Positions 1 to 6,999 of a DNA stretch of 25,191 bases are shown piece after piece. The notes under the pieces are model-generated. The model worked only from the letters and a program-made list of their open reading frames with translations. It was not told the DNA's origin and did no database searches. Source of the DNA: Actinomycetes bacterium (GTDB lineage Bacteria; Actinomycetota; Actinomycetes; Propionibacteriales; Propionibacteriaceae); assembly GCA_023392635.1 (NCBI GenBank), contig JAEVYS010000052.1, forward strand, positions 1 through 25,191, in the 5' to 3' direction. How positions within the stretch are numbered: the first letter of the stretch is position 1; the number at the start of each line of letters is the position of its first letter. Position numbers and translations under genes: made by a program.

Positions 1-935
1 GCCAGGCGGGGGTCCTCGGGCAGCGTCGCGACCACGGGACGCCCGACCGCCTCGGCGACCAGGTCGGCGGGAAGCCGGCGCCGGCCGCGAAGGACCAGCT
101 CGGCCCGGTCGAGGTCGAGCACGTCGACGGTCTGCCGGGCCGCCGCCGCCCCCCGCACGCCGGGAGCGACGAGCACCAGTTGCCGGGCGGCGAGCCGCAC
201 TGCCTCGCGAGCGGCCGGCGACATCGATCTTCCCGGATCGAGCACCACCAGGTCGTGCCAGGTGCGCAACGCGGCGACGATCGCCGCCAACGGTTCCCTC
301 GCCAGGTCCGGGGCGGGGCCCCGGGCCATTGCCACCACCGTGACCCCTTCGACGACCGGGAGGTAGCGCCGGAGGTCGCCCAACTGCCCTTCGGCCGCGT
401 TGAGCCGGGGCCAGCGCCACCCGTCGCTCTGCTCGGCCCCCAGCAGCAGGTCGATCCCGCCGCCGAGCGCGTCCACGTCGACCAGCGCGACACCCCCTCG
501 TTCGCCGGCGACCTGAGCCATGGCGGCGGCAAGGGTGGACGCCCCCGCACCCCCCGAGCCGCCCACCACGGCCACCACCGGAGCCCGCGCCCTGCTCGCG
601 CCGTCGGCCAACACCGACCCGAGCCAGGCCAGGCCCTCCGGCAGCGGGATCACCTGCGCCGACAACGGGGCCGACCAGGTCGAGAGTTCCTCGCGGTCGG
701 GCCCCACCAGGAACACGGCATCGCGGTGCGGCAGGGCACGCGCGACGAGGCGCTCGGCCTGGTCGTCGGCCACCACCACCGTTGCCGCCGCCCGCCAGGG
801 GGCAGCCACCCGTTCCAGGTCGGTGAGCACCTCGGCGTCCAGGTCCTGCGCGGCGACGGCCGAGAGGATCACGTCCTGGGTCTCCCCGGCCGCGGCGATC
901 ACGAGCACGTCGCGCGCCCGCCTCTGCTCTTCCAT
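1..935 (-). CDS. ssd: Ssd/CpaE-like septum-site or pilus-assembly ATPase, 3' end cut by window
   Basis: Translating the minus strand from the ATG at 935 gives an open frame to the window edge (311 codons, C-terminus missing). An N-terminal receiver-like region of about 115 residues is followed by a MinD/ParA-type domain. Its P-loop is GGSGGAGAS at residues 125-133, then a VALVDVD strand, a 'GGGIDLLLGAE' segment and 'DLVVLDPGR'. This is the actinobacterial 'septum site-determining protein' family (M. tuberculosis Rv3660c), which resembles CpaE of Flp/Tad pilus loci. The P-loop lysine of classical MinD (GGxGK) is alanine here; my recollection is that this is usual in the family. In other genomes cpaF/tadA follows, which would lie left of position 1. 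Start choice: this is the first ATG of a frame that reads well, with a weak GAGG about 8-10 nt upstream. The role in septum placement or pilus assembly is inferred from the family. Confidence 0.85.
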   Translation of the reverse strand, partial: MEEQRRARDVLVIAAAGETQDVILSAVAAQDLDAEVLTDLERVAAPWRAAATVVVADDQAERLVARALPHRDAVFLVGPDREELSTWSAPLSAQVIPLPEGLAWLGSVLADGASRARAPVVAVVGGSGGAGASTLAAAMAQVAGERGGVALVDVDALGGGIDLLLGAEQSDGWRWPRLNAAEGQLGDLRRYLPVVEGVTVVAMARGPAPDLAREPLAAIVAALRTWHDLVVLDPGRSMSPAAREAVRLAARQLVLVAPGVRGAAAARQTVDVLDLDRAELVLRGRRRLPADLVAEAVGRPVVATLPEDPRL

Positions 936-985
936 ACCCGACACCCTCGTCACGAAGGCCGCCGAGCGGTCACCCGGCTTCCGGG

Positions 986-1024
986 CCTGTGGACAACCGC
1001 GGAGCCGGCCCAACCTGTGCACAA
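986..1024 (-). promoter_or_regulatory. Pair of DnaA-box-like sites between ssd and the methyltransferase
   Basis: Read on the minus strand, 988-996 is TTGTCCACA, identical to the actinobacterial DnaA-box consensus. Positions 1016-1024 read TTGTGCACA, one mismatch. On the plus strand both follow CC, so two 11-mers (986-996 and 1014-1024) form a direct repeat 28 nt apart. They lie in the 147-bp divergent intergenic region. DnaA binding or regulation is inference. Confidence 0.45.
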
Positions 1025-1070
1025 GTGCCGCCGCGCCGAGGCTGTGACGGATCGCCCGGGGGTCGTCGCC

Positions 1071-1076
1071 TAGTCT
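1071..1076 (+). promoter_or_regulatory. -10 element (TAGTCT) for a leaderless methyltransferase transcript
   Basis: TAGTCT fits the actinobacterial -10 pattern TANNNT and ends 6 nt before the ATG at 1083, so transcription would begin at or next to the start codon. No Shine-Dalgarno sequence is visible, which agrees with a leaderless mRNA. Confidence 0.6.
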
Positions 1077-1082
1077 GCTGCC

Positions 1083-1841
1083 ATGTCCTACCGGAGCACC
1101 GGAGCGTTCCCCGCGGCCGCGCTGGAATGGCTCGCACCCCACCGAACCGGGCGGGTGCTGGCGATCGGGCGCGCCTCGGCGGCGACCGCGAACCGGCTCG
1201 CGGGGCTGGGGCACCGGGTGACCGTCACCGACAAGTCCGTGCCCGCCGTGCGTGCGGCGCACCGGCGCTACCCCGGCCTCCAGGGCATCGGCGCCTCCCC
1301 CGACGCGCTCCCCTTCGTCCCGTGCTCCTTCGACGAGGTCCTCGTCGCCCAGGGCATGCACCTGCTGCCCACCGGCCTGGCACTCGACGAGTTCGCCCGG
1401 GTGCTCGCCCCTGGTGGCCGGCTGGCGGTGCTGTACACCCACCGCGACGACTCGGTGCCGTGGGTGCGCCGCCTGGCCTCGCTGCTGCGGGAGTTCGACC
1501 CGGACGCCATGACCGGGGGCGCGGAGCTGTACTCCGTGGCGGCCATCGCCGCGTCCCCGCACTTCCCCGTGGTCGAGCACCGCGCGTTCCGGCTGTGGGT
1601 GCCGATCACCAGGGACGGGATGCTGGAGATGGTCAGCAGCGCCCCGCGGCTGGCGTCGCTGGACGGCGAGTACGCCGACCGCCTGCTGGCGGACGTGGGG
1701 GCCCTGTACGACTCCTCCGCGCGGGCGCCCGAGCCGCTGCTGCTGCCGTACTCGGTGCTCTGCTGGCGCGCGCGCGTCGACCACAGCGAACTCAGCACCG
1801 CCCTCCACCCGCCCGAGGACGGCCTGCAGATCACCCTCTAG
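1083..1841 (+). CDS. Class I SAM-dependent methyltransferase
   Basis: The 252-residue product has the Rossmann layout of class I methyltransferases. A degenerate motif I 'VLAIGRASA' lies at about residues 25-33. The beta-2 strand ends in an acidic residue, 'VTVTD' (D50). A 'DALPFVPCSFDEVLVAQGMHLL' stretch at 74-95 corresponds to motifs II-III, and 'ARVLAPGGRLAVL' at 105-117 is the typical post-motif helix/strand. Its substrate cannot be told from sequence. The motif I glycines are poor (GRASA instead of GxGxG), yet the rest of the fold is clear. It stands alone on the plus strand between ssd and the holin-like gene, and so looks like an insertion into the conserved block. The leaderless -10 at 1071 supports this ATG as the start. 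Confidence 0.8.
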   Translation: MSYRSTGAFPAAALEWLAPHRTGRVLAIGRASAATANRLAGLGHRVTVTDKSVPAVRAAHRRYPGLQGIGASPDALPFVPCSFDEVLVAQGMHLLPTGLALDEFARVLAPGGRLAVLYTHRDDSVPWVRRLASLLREFDPDAMTGGAELYSVAAIAASPHFPVVEHRAFRLWVPITRDGMLEMVSSAPRLASLDGEYADRLLADVGALYDSSARAPEPLLLPYSVLCWRARVDHSELSTALHPPEDGLQITL

Positions 1842-1851
1842 GTGTGCTGCG

Positions 1852-1883
1852 GGGTTTGCCGCCGAGCGCGCGTGGGCAAACCC
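1852..1883 (+). terminator. Hairpin after the methyltransferase gene
   Basis: A perfect 9-bp inverted repeat (GGGTTTGCC at 1852-1860, GGCAAACCC at 1875-1883) with a 14-nt loop begins 11 nt after the stop codon. There is no T-run, so it is either an actinobacterial-style terminator without a U-tract or an mRNA 3'-stabilising hairpin. Confidence 0.5.
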
Positions 1884-1947
1884 GATGAGTCCGGACCCGC
1901 GGCCCCGGGCCCGGACCCATCGTGGCGCGGCAGCCCCGCGCAGCGGT

Positions 1948-1980
1948 TAGGCTGACAACCACAGCGCGCCGAAGGAGGGG
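1948..1980 (+). promoter_or_regulatory. -10 element and strong ribosome binding site of the holin-like gene
   Basis: TAGGCT at 1948-1953 is a TANNNT -10 candidate. It would give a leader of about 24 nt. AAGGAGGGG at about 1972-1980 is a strong Shine-Dalgarno sequence just ahead of the ATG at 1984. No convincing -35 was seen. Confidence 0.55.
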
Positions 1981-1983
1981 ACA

Positions 1984-2451
1984 ATGGCCGACCAGGCCGA
2001 CATCGCCGAGGTGATCAAGAACATCCAGGCGGACGTCACCACCATCGTGAAGGGCGAGCTCGAGCTGGCCAAGGCCGAACTGATGCCGCAGGCCAAGGCC
2101 GCGGGCGTCGGAGCCGGCCTGTTCAGCGGCGCGGCCGTCGTCGGGCTCGGCGGGCTGTCGCTGTTGTTCCTCGGGCTCTCGTTCTGGCTGTCCTACGGCT
2201 TCCAGGTCTGGTTCCACCTCGAGCAGCTGGCCGCACTGGCCTGGGGGTTCGCGGTGATGGCCCTGCTCTTCTTCCTGCTGGCCGGAGTCCTGGCCCTCGT
2301 GGGGAAGAGCCAACTGCGGTTCACGGGCGCCCAGAAGACCGTGGCGGAAGCCGAGGAGACCGTCGCGGCCGTCAAGGGTGCGGTGGAAAAGGGGCAGCGG
2401 GACGTGGCCGCGCTGTCGCTCACCGGGAAGCGCCCGGAACTCGAGCCGTAG
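1984..2451 (+). CDS. Phage-holin-3_6-like small membrane protein
   Basis: This 155-residue protein starts with an amphipathic charged helix (residues 1-38, rich in E/K). Two hydrophobic segments follow at about 45-70 and 84-106, then a charged helical tail (about 115-148). This is the layout of the actinobacterial Phage_holin_3_6 (PF07332-type) family, the many chromosomal proteins labelled 'phage holin family protein' that are not part of prophages. No lysin or other phage gene is nearby, so lysis is not implied; an envelope role is more likely but unproven. As I recall, a similar protein sits next to marP in related genomes, fitting this conserved block. A strong RBS ends three bases before the ATG. 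It converges with the GH13 gene, with only 19 bp between the stop codons. Confidence 0.75.
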   Translation: MADQADIAEVIKNIQADVTTIVKGELELAKAELMPQAKAAGVGAGLFSGAAVVGLGGLSLLFLGLSFWLSYGFQVWFHLEQLAALAWGFAVMALLFFLLAGVLALVGKSQLRFTGAQKTVAEAEETVAAVKGAVEKGQRDVAALSLTGKRPELEP

Positions 2452-2470
2452 CGCACCGCCCGGGTGGGCC

Positions 2471-4171
2471 CTATGCCAGGCGGTAGATCCGCGACTCCCA
2501 GCCCGCGAGGCCGGGCGACGTGGAGCCGTGCGTGCCGAGAAGGACGGTCGCCCCGCTGACGTCGGGCAGACCGACCGGCAGGTCCACCGGCTGCGAGGAC
2601 CAGTTCGCCACCACCAACAGCACCTCATCACCGAGCGTGCGCGTGTAGCAGAACAGTCGTTCGTCCTCGGGCAGGAGCAGCTCGAACCGTCCCTGACGCA
2701 CCACCTCCAGCTCGTGCCGCAGGGCGATCAGCGTGCGGTAGTGGTGGAACACGGAGTCCGGGTCGGCGATGGCCGCAGTAGCGTTGATCACGTCGTGGTT
2801 TGCATTCACCGGAAGCCACGGCGTGCCGTCGGTGAAGCCTGCGTGGGGCGACGCGTCCCACTGCATCGGCGTGCGCGCGTTGTCGCGGCTCTTGAACGCG
2901 ATCGCCGCCAGCACCTGCTCCGGCACGGCCCCCGCCAGGATGGCCTGGGCGTAGAAGCGGGTCGACTCGAGGTCGTTGTACTGGTCGATCGCCGTGAAGT
3001 ACGCGTTCGTCATGCCGAGCTCCTGGCCCTGGTAGACGTACGGTGTTCCCTTCAGCAGGTGCAGGGTTGTGGCCAGTGTCTTCGCCGAGGCCACCCTGAA
3101 CTCGGGGCTGTCGTCGCCGAAGCGCGAGACCGAGCGCGGCTGGTCGTGGTTCTCGAAGTACAGCGAGTTCCAGCCCCGGTCGGCCAGGCCGTACTGCCAC
3201 CGGGCGAGGTTCGCCTTCAGCGCGGGCAGGTGCAGCCCGATCACGTCCCACTTCATTCCTGACGGCCCGGAGTCGATGCTCATGTGCTCGAAGGTGAACA
3301 CCATGCCGAGCTCGCCGGCGGACTCGTCGGTGTGCGAGCGGGCCTGGTCGACGGTGACCAGGATCATCTCGCCCACGCTGAACAGGTCGCGCCCGGTGAG
3401 CCCCACTTCGCGGTTCATCTCCCTCAGGAACTCGTGCAGCCGCGGTCCCTCGACCACCAGGGACGGGTCGTAGCTCAGCCCGTCGGGGCCGTTCACCACG
3501 CCGTCGGCCAGCGGATAGGTTTTCGAGATGAGGTTGATGACGTCCATCCGGAAGCCGTCCACGCCCCGGTCCACCCACCAGCGCATCATCTGGTAGACCG
3601 CCTGCCGGACGGCGGGGTTCTCCCAGTTGAGGTCGGGCTGCTTGGGACTGAAGAGGTGGAGGTAGTACTGGCCGGAGGCGGGGTCGAACTGCCAGCCCGG
3701 GCCGGAGAAGAAGGAGCCCCAGTTGGTCGGCTCGGCCCCCGGCGTGCCTGGTTCGTGGCCCTCCCGGGCCGGCCGCCACAGGTACCAGTCGCGCAAGGGG
3801 GACGACACGTCGCGCGAGCTCTGGAACCACGGGTGCTCGTCCGAGGTGTGGTTCACCACCAGGTCCATGACCAGCTTCATGCCGCGCTCGTGCAGGCCGG
3901 CGATCAGCGCATCGAGGTCTGCGAGGGTGCCGAAGAGCGGGTCGACGTCGTTGTAGTCGGAGATGTCGTAGCCGTTGTCGTCCATCGGCGACCGGTAGAC
4001 CGGGGACAACCACACCACGTCCACGCCGAGCGCGCTGAGGTGGTCGAGGTGGGCGATGATGCCGGGCAGGTCACCGATGCCGTCGGAGTCACTGTCGGCG
4101 AACGACCGGGGGTAGATCTGGTACACCACTGCGCTTTGCCACCAGGGAGCCATGCCTTCATCTTGCGGCAT
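2471..4171 (-). CDS. GH13 alpha-glucosidase, oligo-1,6-glucosidase-like
   Basis: The 566-residue cytoplasmic enzyme has no signal peptide and shows all four GH13 regions: VMDLVVNHT (101-109), GFRMDVIN (206-213, nucleophile D210), 'VGEM' (acid/base E268) and 'FENHDQPR' (339-346, transition-state D343). An N-terminal 'DSDSDGIGDL' (26-35) matches the Ca-binding loop of subfamily 31/23/17-type glucosidases. The residue after the nucleophile is Val (V211). In the oligo-1,6-glucosidase/alpha-glucosidase group, Val there goes with alpha-1,6 specificity and Ala/Thr with alpha-1,4, so isomaltose-type substrates are a reasonable inference. The start is ambiguous: ATG at 4171 or the internal ATG at 4153 (MAPWWQ), which begins where family members usually begin. 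It occupies the position that marP holds in mycobacteria, 114 bp downstream of the Nudix gene on the same strand. Confidence 0.93.
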   Translation of the reverse strand: MPQDEGMAPWWQSAVVYQIYPRSFADSDSDGIGDLPGIIAHLDHLSALGVDVVWLSPVYRSPMDDNGYDISDYNDVDPLFGTLADLDALIAGLHERGMKLVMDLVVNHTSDEHPWFQSSRDVSSPLRDWYLWRPAREGHEPGTPGAEPTNWGSFFSGPGWQFDPASGQYYLHLFSPKQPDLNWENPAVRQAVYQMMRWWVDRGVDGFRMDVINLISKTYPLADGVVNGPDGLSYDPSLVVEGPRLHEFLREMNREVGLTGRDLFSVGEMILVTVDQARSHTDESAGELGMVFTFEHMSIDSGPSGMKWDVIGLHLPALKANLARWQYGLADRGWNSLYFENHDQPRSVSRFGDDSPEFRVASAKTLATTLHLLKGTPYVYQGQELGMTNAYFTAIDQYNDLESTRFYAQAILAGAVPEQVLAAIAFKSRDNARTPMQWDASPHAGFTDGTPWLPVNANHDVINATAAIADPDSVFHHYRTLIALRHELEVVRQGRFELLLPEDERLFCYTRTLGDEVLLVVANWSSQPVDLPVGLPDVSGATVLLGTHGSTSPGLAGWESRIYRLA

Positions 4172-4285
4172 CAGCCGCCCCGCGCACCGGAGAACACGGC
4201 AGGGACGGCCCCGCCCGGGTCGAGCAGGGAAGGGGGACGGGCGTGCCGAGGTCGCACGAAGGGCCCGGGAGGGCGTGGCCCGCGC

Positions 4286-4936
4286 TCAGAGACGCTCGCT
4301 GAGGAAGCGGGGCGGGATCTCGGTGAGCCGCGAGGTGTCCCACGGCAGGGTCCAGCCCAGCAGGTCGAACAGTCCGTCGAGGAGGTAGGCGGTGAAGCCC
4401 CAGACGTAGAGGTCGCCCAGTTCGAACGCCGGGCCGGCGAAGCCGCGCGGGTGCGTCCACGTGCTGCGATGGCTCGGGTCGAGCAGGGACGCCACCGGCA
4501 CCTGGTGCACCGACGCGATCTCTCGCACGTCCACCGGCGCGAGCGGCACCGGGTCGCGCCACCACCCCACCACCGAGGTGACGTCGAAGCCACTGCGCGG
4601 GATGTGTGCGGCGGGAAGGACGCCGAGCACGTCCACGGTCGCGGGATCGACGCCCACCTCCTCCTCCGCCTCGCGCAGCGCGGCTGCCACCGGATCGACG
4701 TCGACGGTCTCGATGCCGCCCCCGGGGAAGGCCACCTGGCCGGCGTGGGTGCGCAGGTCGGACCGCTTCTCGATCAGCACCAGGTCGTACCCGTCGGCAC
4801 CCTGGCTCAACAGGATCAGGACCGCCGCGCGTCGCGTGCCCTGTGGCTCCCGGGCGCCGGCGATGAAGCTGAGGGCGTCCGGACGGGCGAAGCGCGCCTG
4901 CGCGTCGCGCAACTCGGCCGGGATCGGTGTGTTCAT
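4286..4936 (-). CDS. Nudix hydrolase, CoA-pyrophosphatase-like (NudL/Rv3672c type)
   Basis: The 216-residue protein carries 'LRTHAGQVAFPGG' at 61-73 (the stretch that marks the CoA-pyrophosphatase branch) followed by a Nudix box covering about 72-96 with R88, E89, E92 and E93 (REAEEEVGV) as Mg-binding and catalytic residues. The family hydrolyses nucleoside-diphosphate-linked compounds; CoA and derivatives are the best guess, not proven. Its ATG (4936-4934) overlaps the TGA of the upstream TlpA-like gene (ATGA), so translation is coupled. In mycobacteria the homologous gene lies between the TlpA-like gene and marP; here a GH13 glycosidase follows instead. It is the last gene of the DUF4177-ridA-nth-tlpA-nudix operon. 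Confidence 0.9.
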   Translation of the reverse strand: MNTPIPAELRDAQARFARPDALSFIAGAREPQGTRRAAVLILLSQGADGYDLVLIEKRSDLRTHAGQVAFPGGGIETVDVDPVAAALREAEEEVGVDPATVDVLGVLPAAHIPRSGFDVTSVVGWWRDPVPLAPVDVREIASVHQVPVASLLDPSHRSTWTHPRGFAGPAFELGDLYVWGFTAYLLDGLFDLLGWTLPWDTSRLTEIPPRFLSERL

Positions 4937-5571
4937 CCGGCGAGCCCCTTCGCCACCCAGTCCTGCACGTTCTCCAGGGAGATGAACTGTCCGGGGTGGC
5001 GGGCGACGATGCGTCCGTCCGTATCGATCAGCAGCGAGTACGGAATGCCGGTCACCCCGAGCGGACCCCGCAGGGTGTGCTCCTCGTCAGCGAGGTGCGG
5101 GTAGGTCATGGAGGTCAGCTGCGCGAACTCGATCGCGAGGGCGGGCTGCGGGTCGGCGTAGTCGATGCCCAACACCTTCACCCTGCTCTGGGACTTCGCG
5201 AACGCCGACAGGTGCGCCGACTCGGCGCGGCACGGCTCACACCACTGTGCCCACAGGTTGACCAGCATCGGGCCGCGCAGCCCGGCGAGCCGGACCGTGG
5301 TGTCCCCGCCGAGGCACTCGAGGGTGACGTCGGGCAGCCCGCCCTCGACCGCCGGCGCCTTGCTGCTCGCCGGGCAGTCGGCGATCCCGGCGGCCCTGCG
5401 CGCCGCCACGAGGTCGGAGGGCTGTGGAGCGGGGGCGGGCAGGGTGGACGCCGGGGACGAGGGCACGATCGTGCCCACGCCGACCCCCGGCAGCATCGGA
5501 CCGGTGCAGCCGGCGAGCAACGAGGCGAGAGCGATGCCGGCGAGGGCGGGCAGGCGGTGCCGGGCGCTCAT
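4933..5571 (-). CDS. TlpA-like thioredoxin-fold lipoprotein
   Basis: With the start at 5571 the product is 212 residues. It opens with a lipoprotein signal, 'MSARHRLPALAGIALASLLAGC', lipobox cysteine C22. A thioredoxin fold follows with the redox motif WCEPC (W110, C111, C114) and the cis-proline in 'GIPYS' (P177). Two additional cysteines, C66 and C86, precede the active site and could form a second disulfide. It should work outside the membrane as an anchored thiol-disulfide reductase or oxidase, corresponding to M. tuberculosis Rv3673c. The start codon overlaps the stop of nth (ATGA), which together with the signal peptide rules out the longer in-frame extension up to 5688. Its own stop overlaps the start of the Nudix gene. 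Confidence 0.9.
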   Translation of the reverse strand: MSARHRLPALAGIALASLLAGCTGPMLPGVGVGTIVPSSPASTLPAPAPQPSDLVAARRAAGIADCPASSKAPAVEGGLPDVTLECLGGDTTVRLAGLRGPMLVNLWAQWCEPCRAESAHLSAFAKSQSRVKVLGIDYADPQPALAIEFAQLTSMTYPHLADEEHTLRGPLGVTGIPYSLLIDTDGRIVARHPGQFISLENVQDWVAKGLAG

Positions 5572-6269
5572 CCGCGCGGCTCCCGCACGAGGGTGGCCGC
5601 GACCTTGGGATCGGTCGGCCCCTCGCCGTAGGACGGGCAGAGCCGGGCCAGCGGGCAGGCCCCGCACGCGGGGCGTCGGGCATGGCACCGACGCCGGCCG
5701 TGCCAGATCACGCGGTGGTTCAGCCTGATCCAGTCCGACTTCGGGAACAGCGCGCCGACCTCCGCCTCGATCGCCTCCGGCTTGGTCGCGTCCGTCCAGC
5801 CGAACCGCTGCGCGAGCCGGATCAGGTGGGTGTCGGTGGTGATGCCGGGAACTCCGAACCCGTCGGTGAGGACCACGTTCGCGGTCTTGCGACCGACGCC
5901 GGGCAGGGTGACGAGCTTGTCGAGGCGGCCGGGCACCTCACCCCCGAAGTTCTCCACCAGGGCGGCTCCGAGCTTGAGCAGGGAGTCGGTCTTCGCCCGG
6001 AAGAACCCGGTCGGGGTGATCAGTGCCTCCAGTTCGGCGCGGTCGGCGGCAGCGAGCGCGGCAGCGTCCGGGTACCGCGCGAACAGCACCGGGGTGACCG
6101 TGTTGACGCGGCGGTCGGTGGACTGCGCGGACAACACGGTGGCCACGAGCAACTGCAGAGGGGTGTCGTGGTCGAGCTCGCAGTGTGCGTCCGGGTAGAG
6201 CTGGGCGAGCTCGCGGTTCATCGCTCGCGCGCGGCGGACCAGCGCCGTCCGGGACTCGTTGGGGATCAC
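5568..6269 (-). CDS. nth: Endonuclease III, base-excision repair DNA glycosylase/AP lyase
   Basis: The 233-residue enzyme has the helix-hairpin-helix 'LPGVGRKTANVV' (122-133) with catalytic lysine K128 and catalytic aspartate D146 ('TTDTH'). The C-terminal [4Fe-4S] motif C-x6-C-x2-C-x5-C uses C195, C202, C205 and C211. It removes oxidised pyrimidines and nicks the resulting AP site. The annotated start is a GTG at 6269, two bases after the ridA stop; an internal ATG at 6221 (MNREL) is an alternative, but the residues before it resemble family N-termini. It is the middle gene of a translationally coupled operon, and its TGA overlaps the ATG of the TlpA-like gene. Confidence 0.96.
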   Translation of the reverse strand: MIPNESRTALVRRARAMNRELAQLYPDAHCELDHDTPLQLLVATVLSAQSTDRRVNTVTPVLFARYPDAAALAAADRAELEALITPTGFFRAKTDSLLKLGAALVENFGGEVPGRLDKLVTLPGVGRKTANVVLTDGFGVPGITTDTHLIRLAQRFGWTDATKPEAIEAEVGALFPKSDWIRLNHRVIWHGRRRCHARRPACGACPLARLCPSYGEGPTDPKVAATLVREPRG

Positions 6270-6271
6270 GA

Positions 6272-6763
6272 TCAGAAGGACGCGGCGTTGGCTTCGACGA
6301 TGAGCTCGACCTCGACCGGGGAGTCGAGCGGGAGGACGGCGACGCCGACCGCGCTGCGGACGTGGGCGCCGCGCGGCCCGAAGACCTCTTCGAGCAGCTC
6401 GGACGCGCCGTTGGCCACGCCGGGCTGGCCGGTGAAGGACGGATCGCTGGCCACGAAGACGACGACCTTCACCACCCGCCGGATCCCGTCCACCCCGCCG
6501 CAGACGGACGCGGCGGCCGCGACGGCGTTGAGGGCGGCGACACGGGCGAGCTCGTGCGCGCGCTCAGGACTCACGCCGGCGCCCACCTTGCCGACCTCGG
6601 CGAGGGTCCCGTTGACGAACGGCAGCTGTCCGGCGGTGAACACCTGGCCCGCCGACACCAGCGCCGGCTGGTAGGCGGCCACGGGTACCGGCACGTCCGG
6701 CAGGGCGAGGCCCAGGGCGGTGAGCCGCGACGACGCCAGCGTCTCGTCGAGCTCCTCGTTCAT
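6272..6763 (-). CDS. ridA: RidA/YjgF-family protein
   Basis: The product is 163 residues from the ATG at 6763. 'AGQVFTAGQLPFVNGTL' (38-54) and 'GAHVRSAVGVAVLPLDSPVEVELI' (132-155) match the RidA fold. R136 and E151 align with the catalytic Arg105 and Glu120 of E. coli RidA. The family hydrolyses reactive enamines/imines made by PLP enzymes; this longer actinobacterial subgroup (Rv3678c type) is less well characterised, so activity is inferred. An in-frame extension to 6952 exists but is rejected, because the start at 6763 overlaps the stop of the DUF4177 gene (ATGA) and the extension does not resemble the family. nth follows after two bases. Confidence 0.88.
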   Translation of the reverse strand: MNEELDETLASSRLTALGLALPDVPVPVAAYQPALVSAGQVFTAGQLPFVNGTLAEVGKVGAGVSPERAHELARVAALNAVAAAASVCGGVDGIRRVVKVVVFVASDPSFTGQPGVANGASELLEEVFGPRGAHVRSAVGVAVLPLDSPVEVELIVEANAASF

Positions 6764-6918
6764 TCGGTGACCGGGCGCTTGAGGTAGGCCACCAGGTTCT
6801 GCGCGTTCGGCCCGGGCACCACCTGCACGAGCTCCCAGCCGTCCGCACCCCACGTGTCGAGGATCTGCTTGGTGGCGTGCACGAGCACCGGCACAGTCAC
6901 GTACTCCCATTTGGTCAT
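6760..6918 (-). CDS. Small DUF4177-type protein (52 aa)
   Basis: I found this gene by hand-translating the minus strand. It begins 'MTKWEYVTVPVLVHATKQIL' and continues with 'DTWGADGWELVQVVPGP' to a C-terminal 'YLKRPVTE'. The pattern 'WEY..VP......L...G..GWELV.V' is typical of DUF4177, and M. tuberculosis has a small gene (Rv3678A) in the same place. Its TGA overlaps the ATG of ridA, so it is the first cistron of the DUF4177-ridA-nth-tlpA-nudix operon. The function is unknown. There is no Shine-Dalgarno sequence; GATACT ending 6 nt before the ATG is a weak -10 candidate for a leaderless start. Its small size makes it easy to miss in automated annotation. Confidence 0.85.
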   Translation of the reverse strand: MTKWEYVTVPVLVHATKQILDTWGADGWELVQVVPGPNAQNLVAYLKRPVTE

Positions 6919-6962
6919 GCGCCCAGTATCGGTGATCCCACCGACTCCTCACGAGCGGGCGG

Positions 6963-6996
6963 CCGCCGCTTGGCGGTCAGCCCCCGCTTCACGGGG
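6963..6996 (-). terminator. Two tandem hairpins after whiB
   Basis: CCGCC-GCTT-GGCGG (6963-6976) and CCCCG-CTTCA-CGGGG (6982-6996) stand side by side just past the whiB stop codon (7000-7002). There is no U-tract. They could separate whiB from the downstream same-strand operon, but the call rests on position and stem strength only. Confidence 0.4.
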
Positions 6997-6999
6997 CGG

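Noticed and set aside
180..1073. 297-codon plus-strand frame across the left end
   Set aside because: It lies opposite the ssd gene, whose minus-strand translation gives a clear MinD/CpaE-type protein. The plus frame encodes only Arg/His/Pro-rich sequence.
1984..2451. Holin-like gene as evidence for a prophage
   Set aside because: Chromosomal Phage_holin_3_6 proteins are widespread in actinobacteria; no lysin, structural or replication gene of phage type is present.
4172..4285. Possible terminator between the Nudix gene and the GH13 gene
   Set aside because: The 114-bp gap is GC-rich but I found no convincing stem-loop or promoter in it, so whether GH13 belongs to the operon is left open.
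5572..5688. N-terminal extension of the TlpA-like protein to 5688
   Set aside because: It would bury the lipoprotein signal peptide inside the protein. The ATGA overlap with nth at 5571 gives the natural start.
6764..6952. N-terminal extension of ridA to 6952
   Set aside because: This stretch in that frame is unlike RidA, and it is occupied by the coupled DUF4177 gene in another frame.
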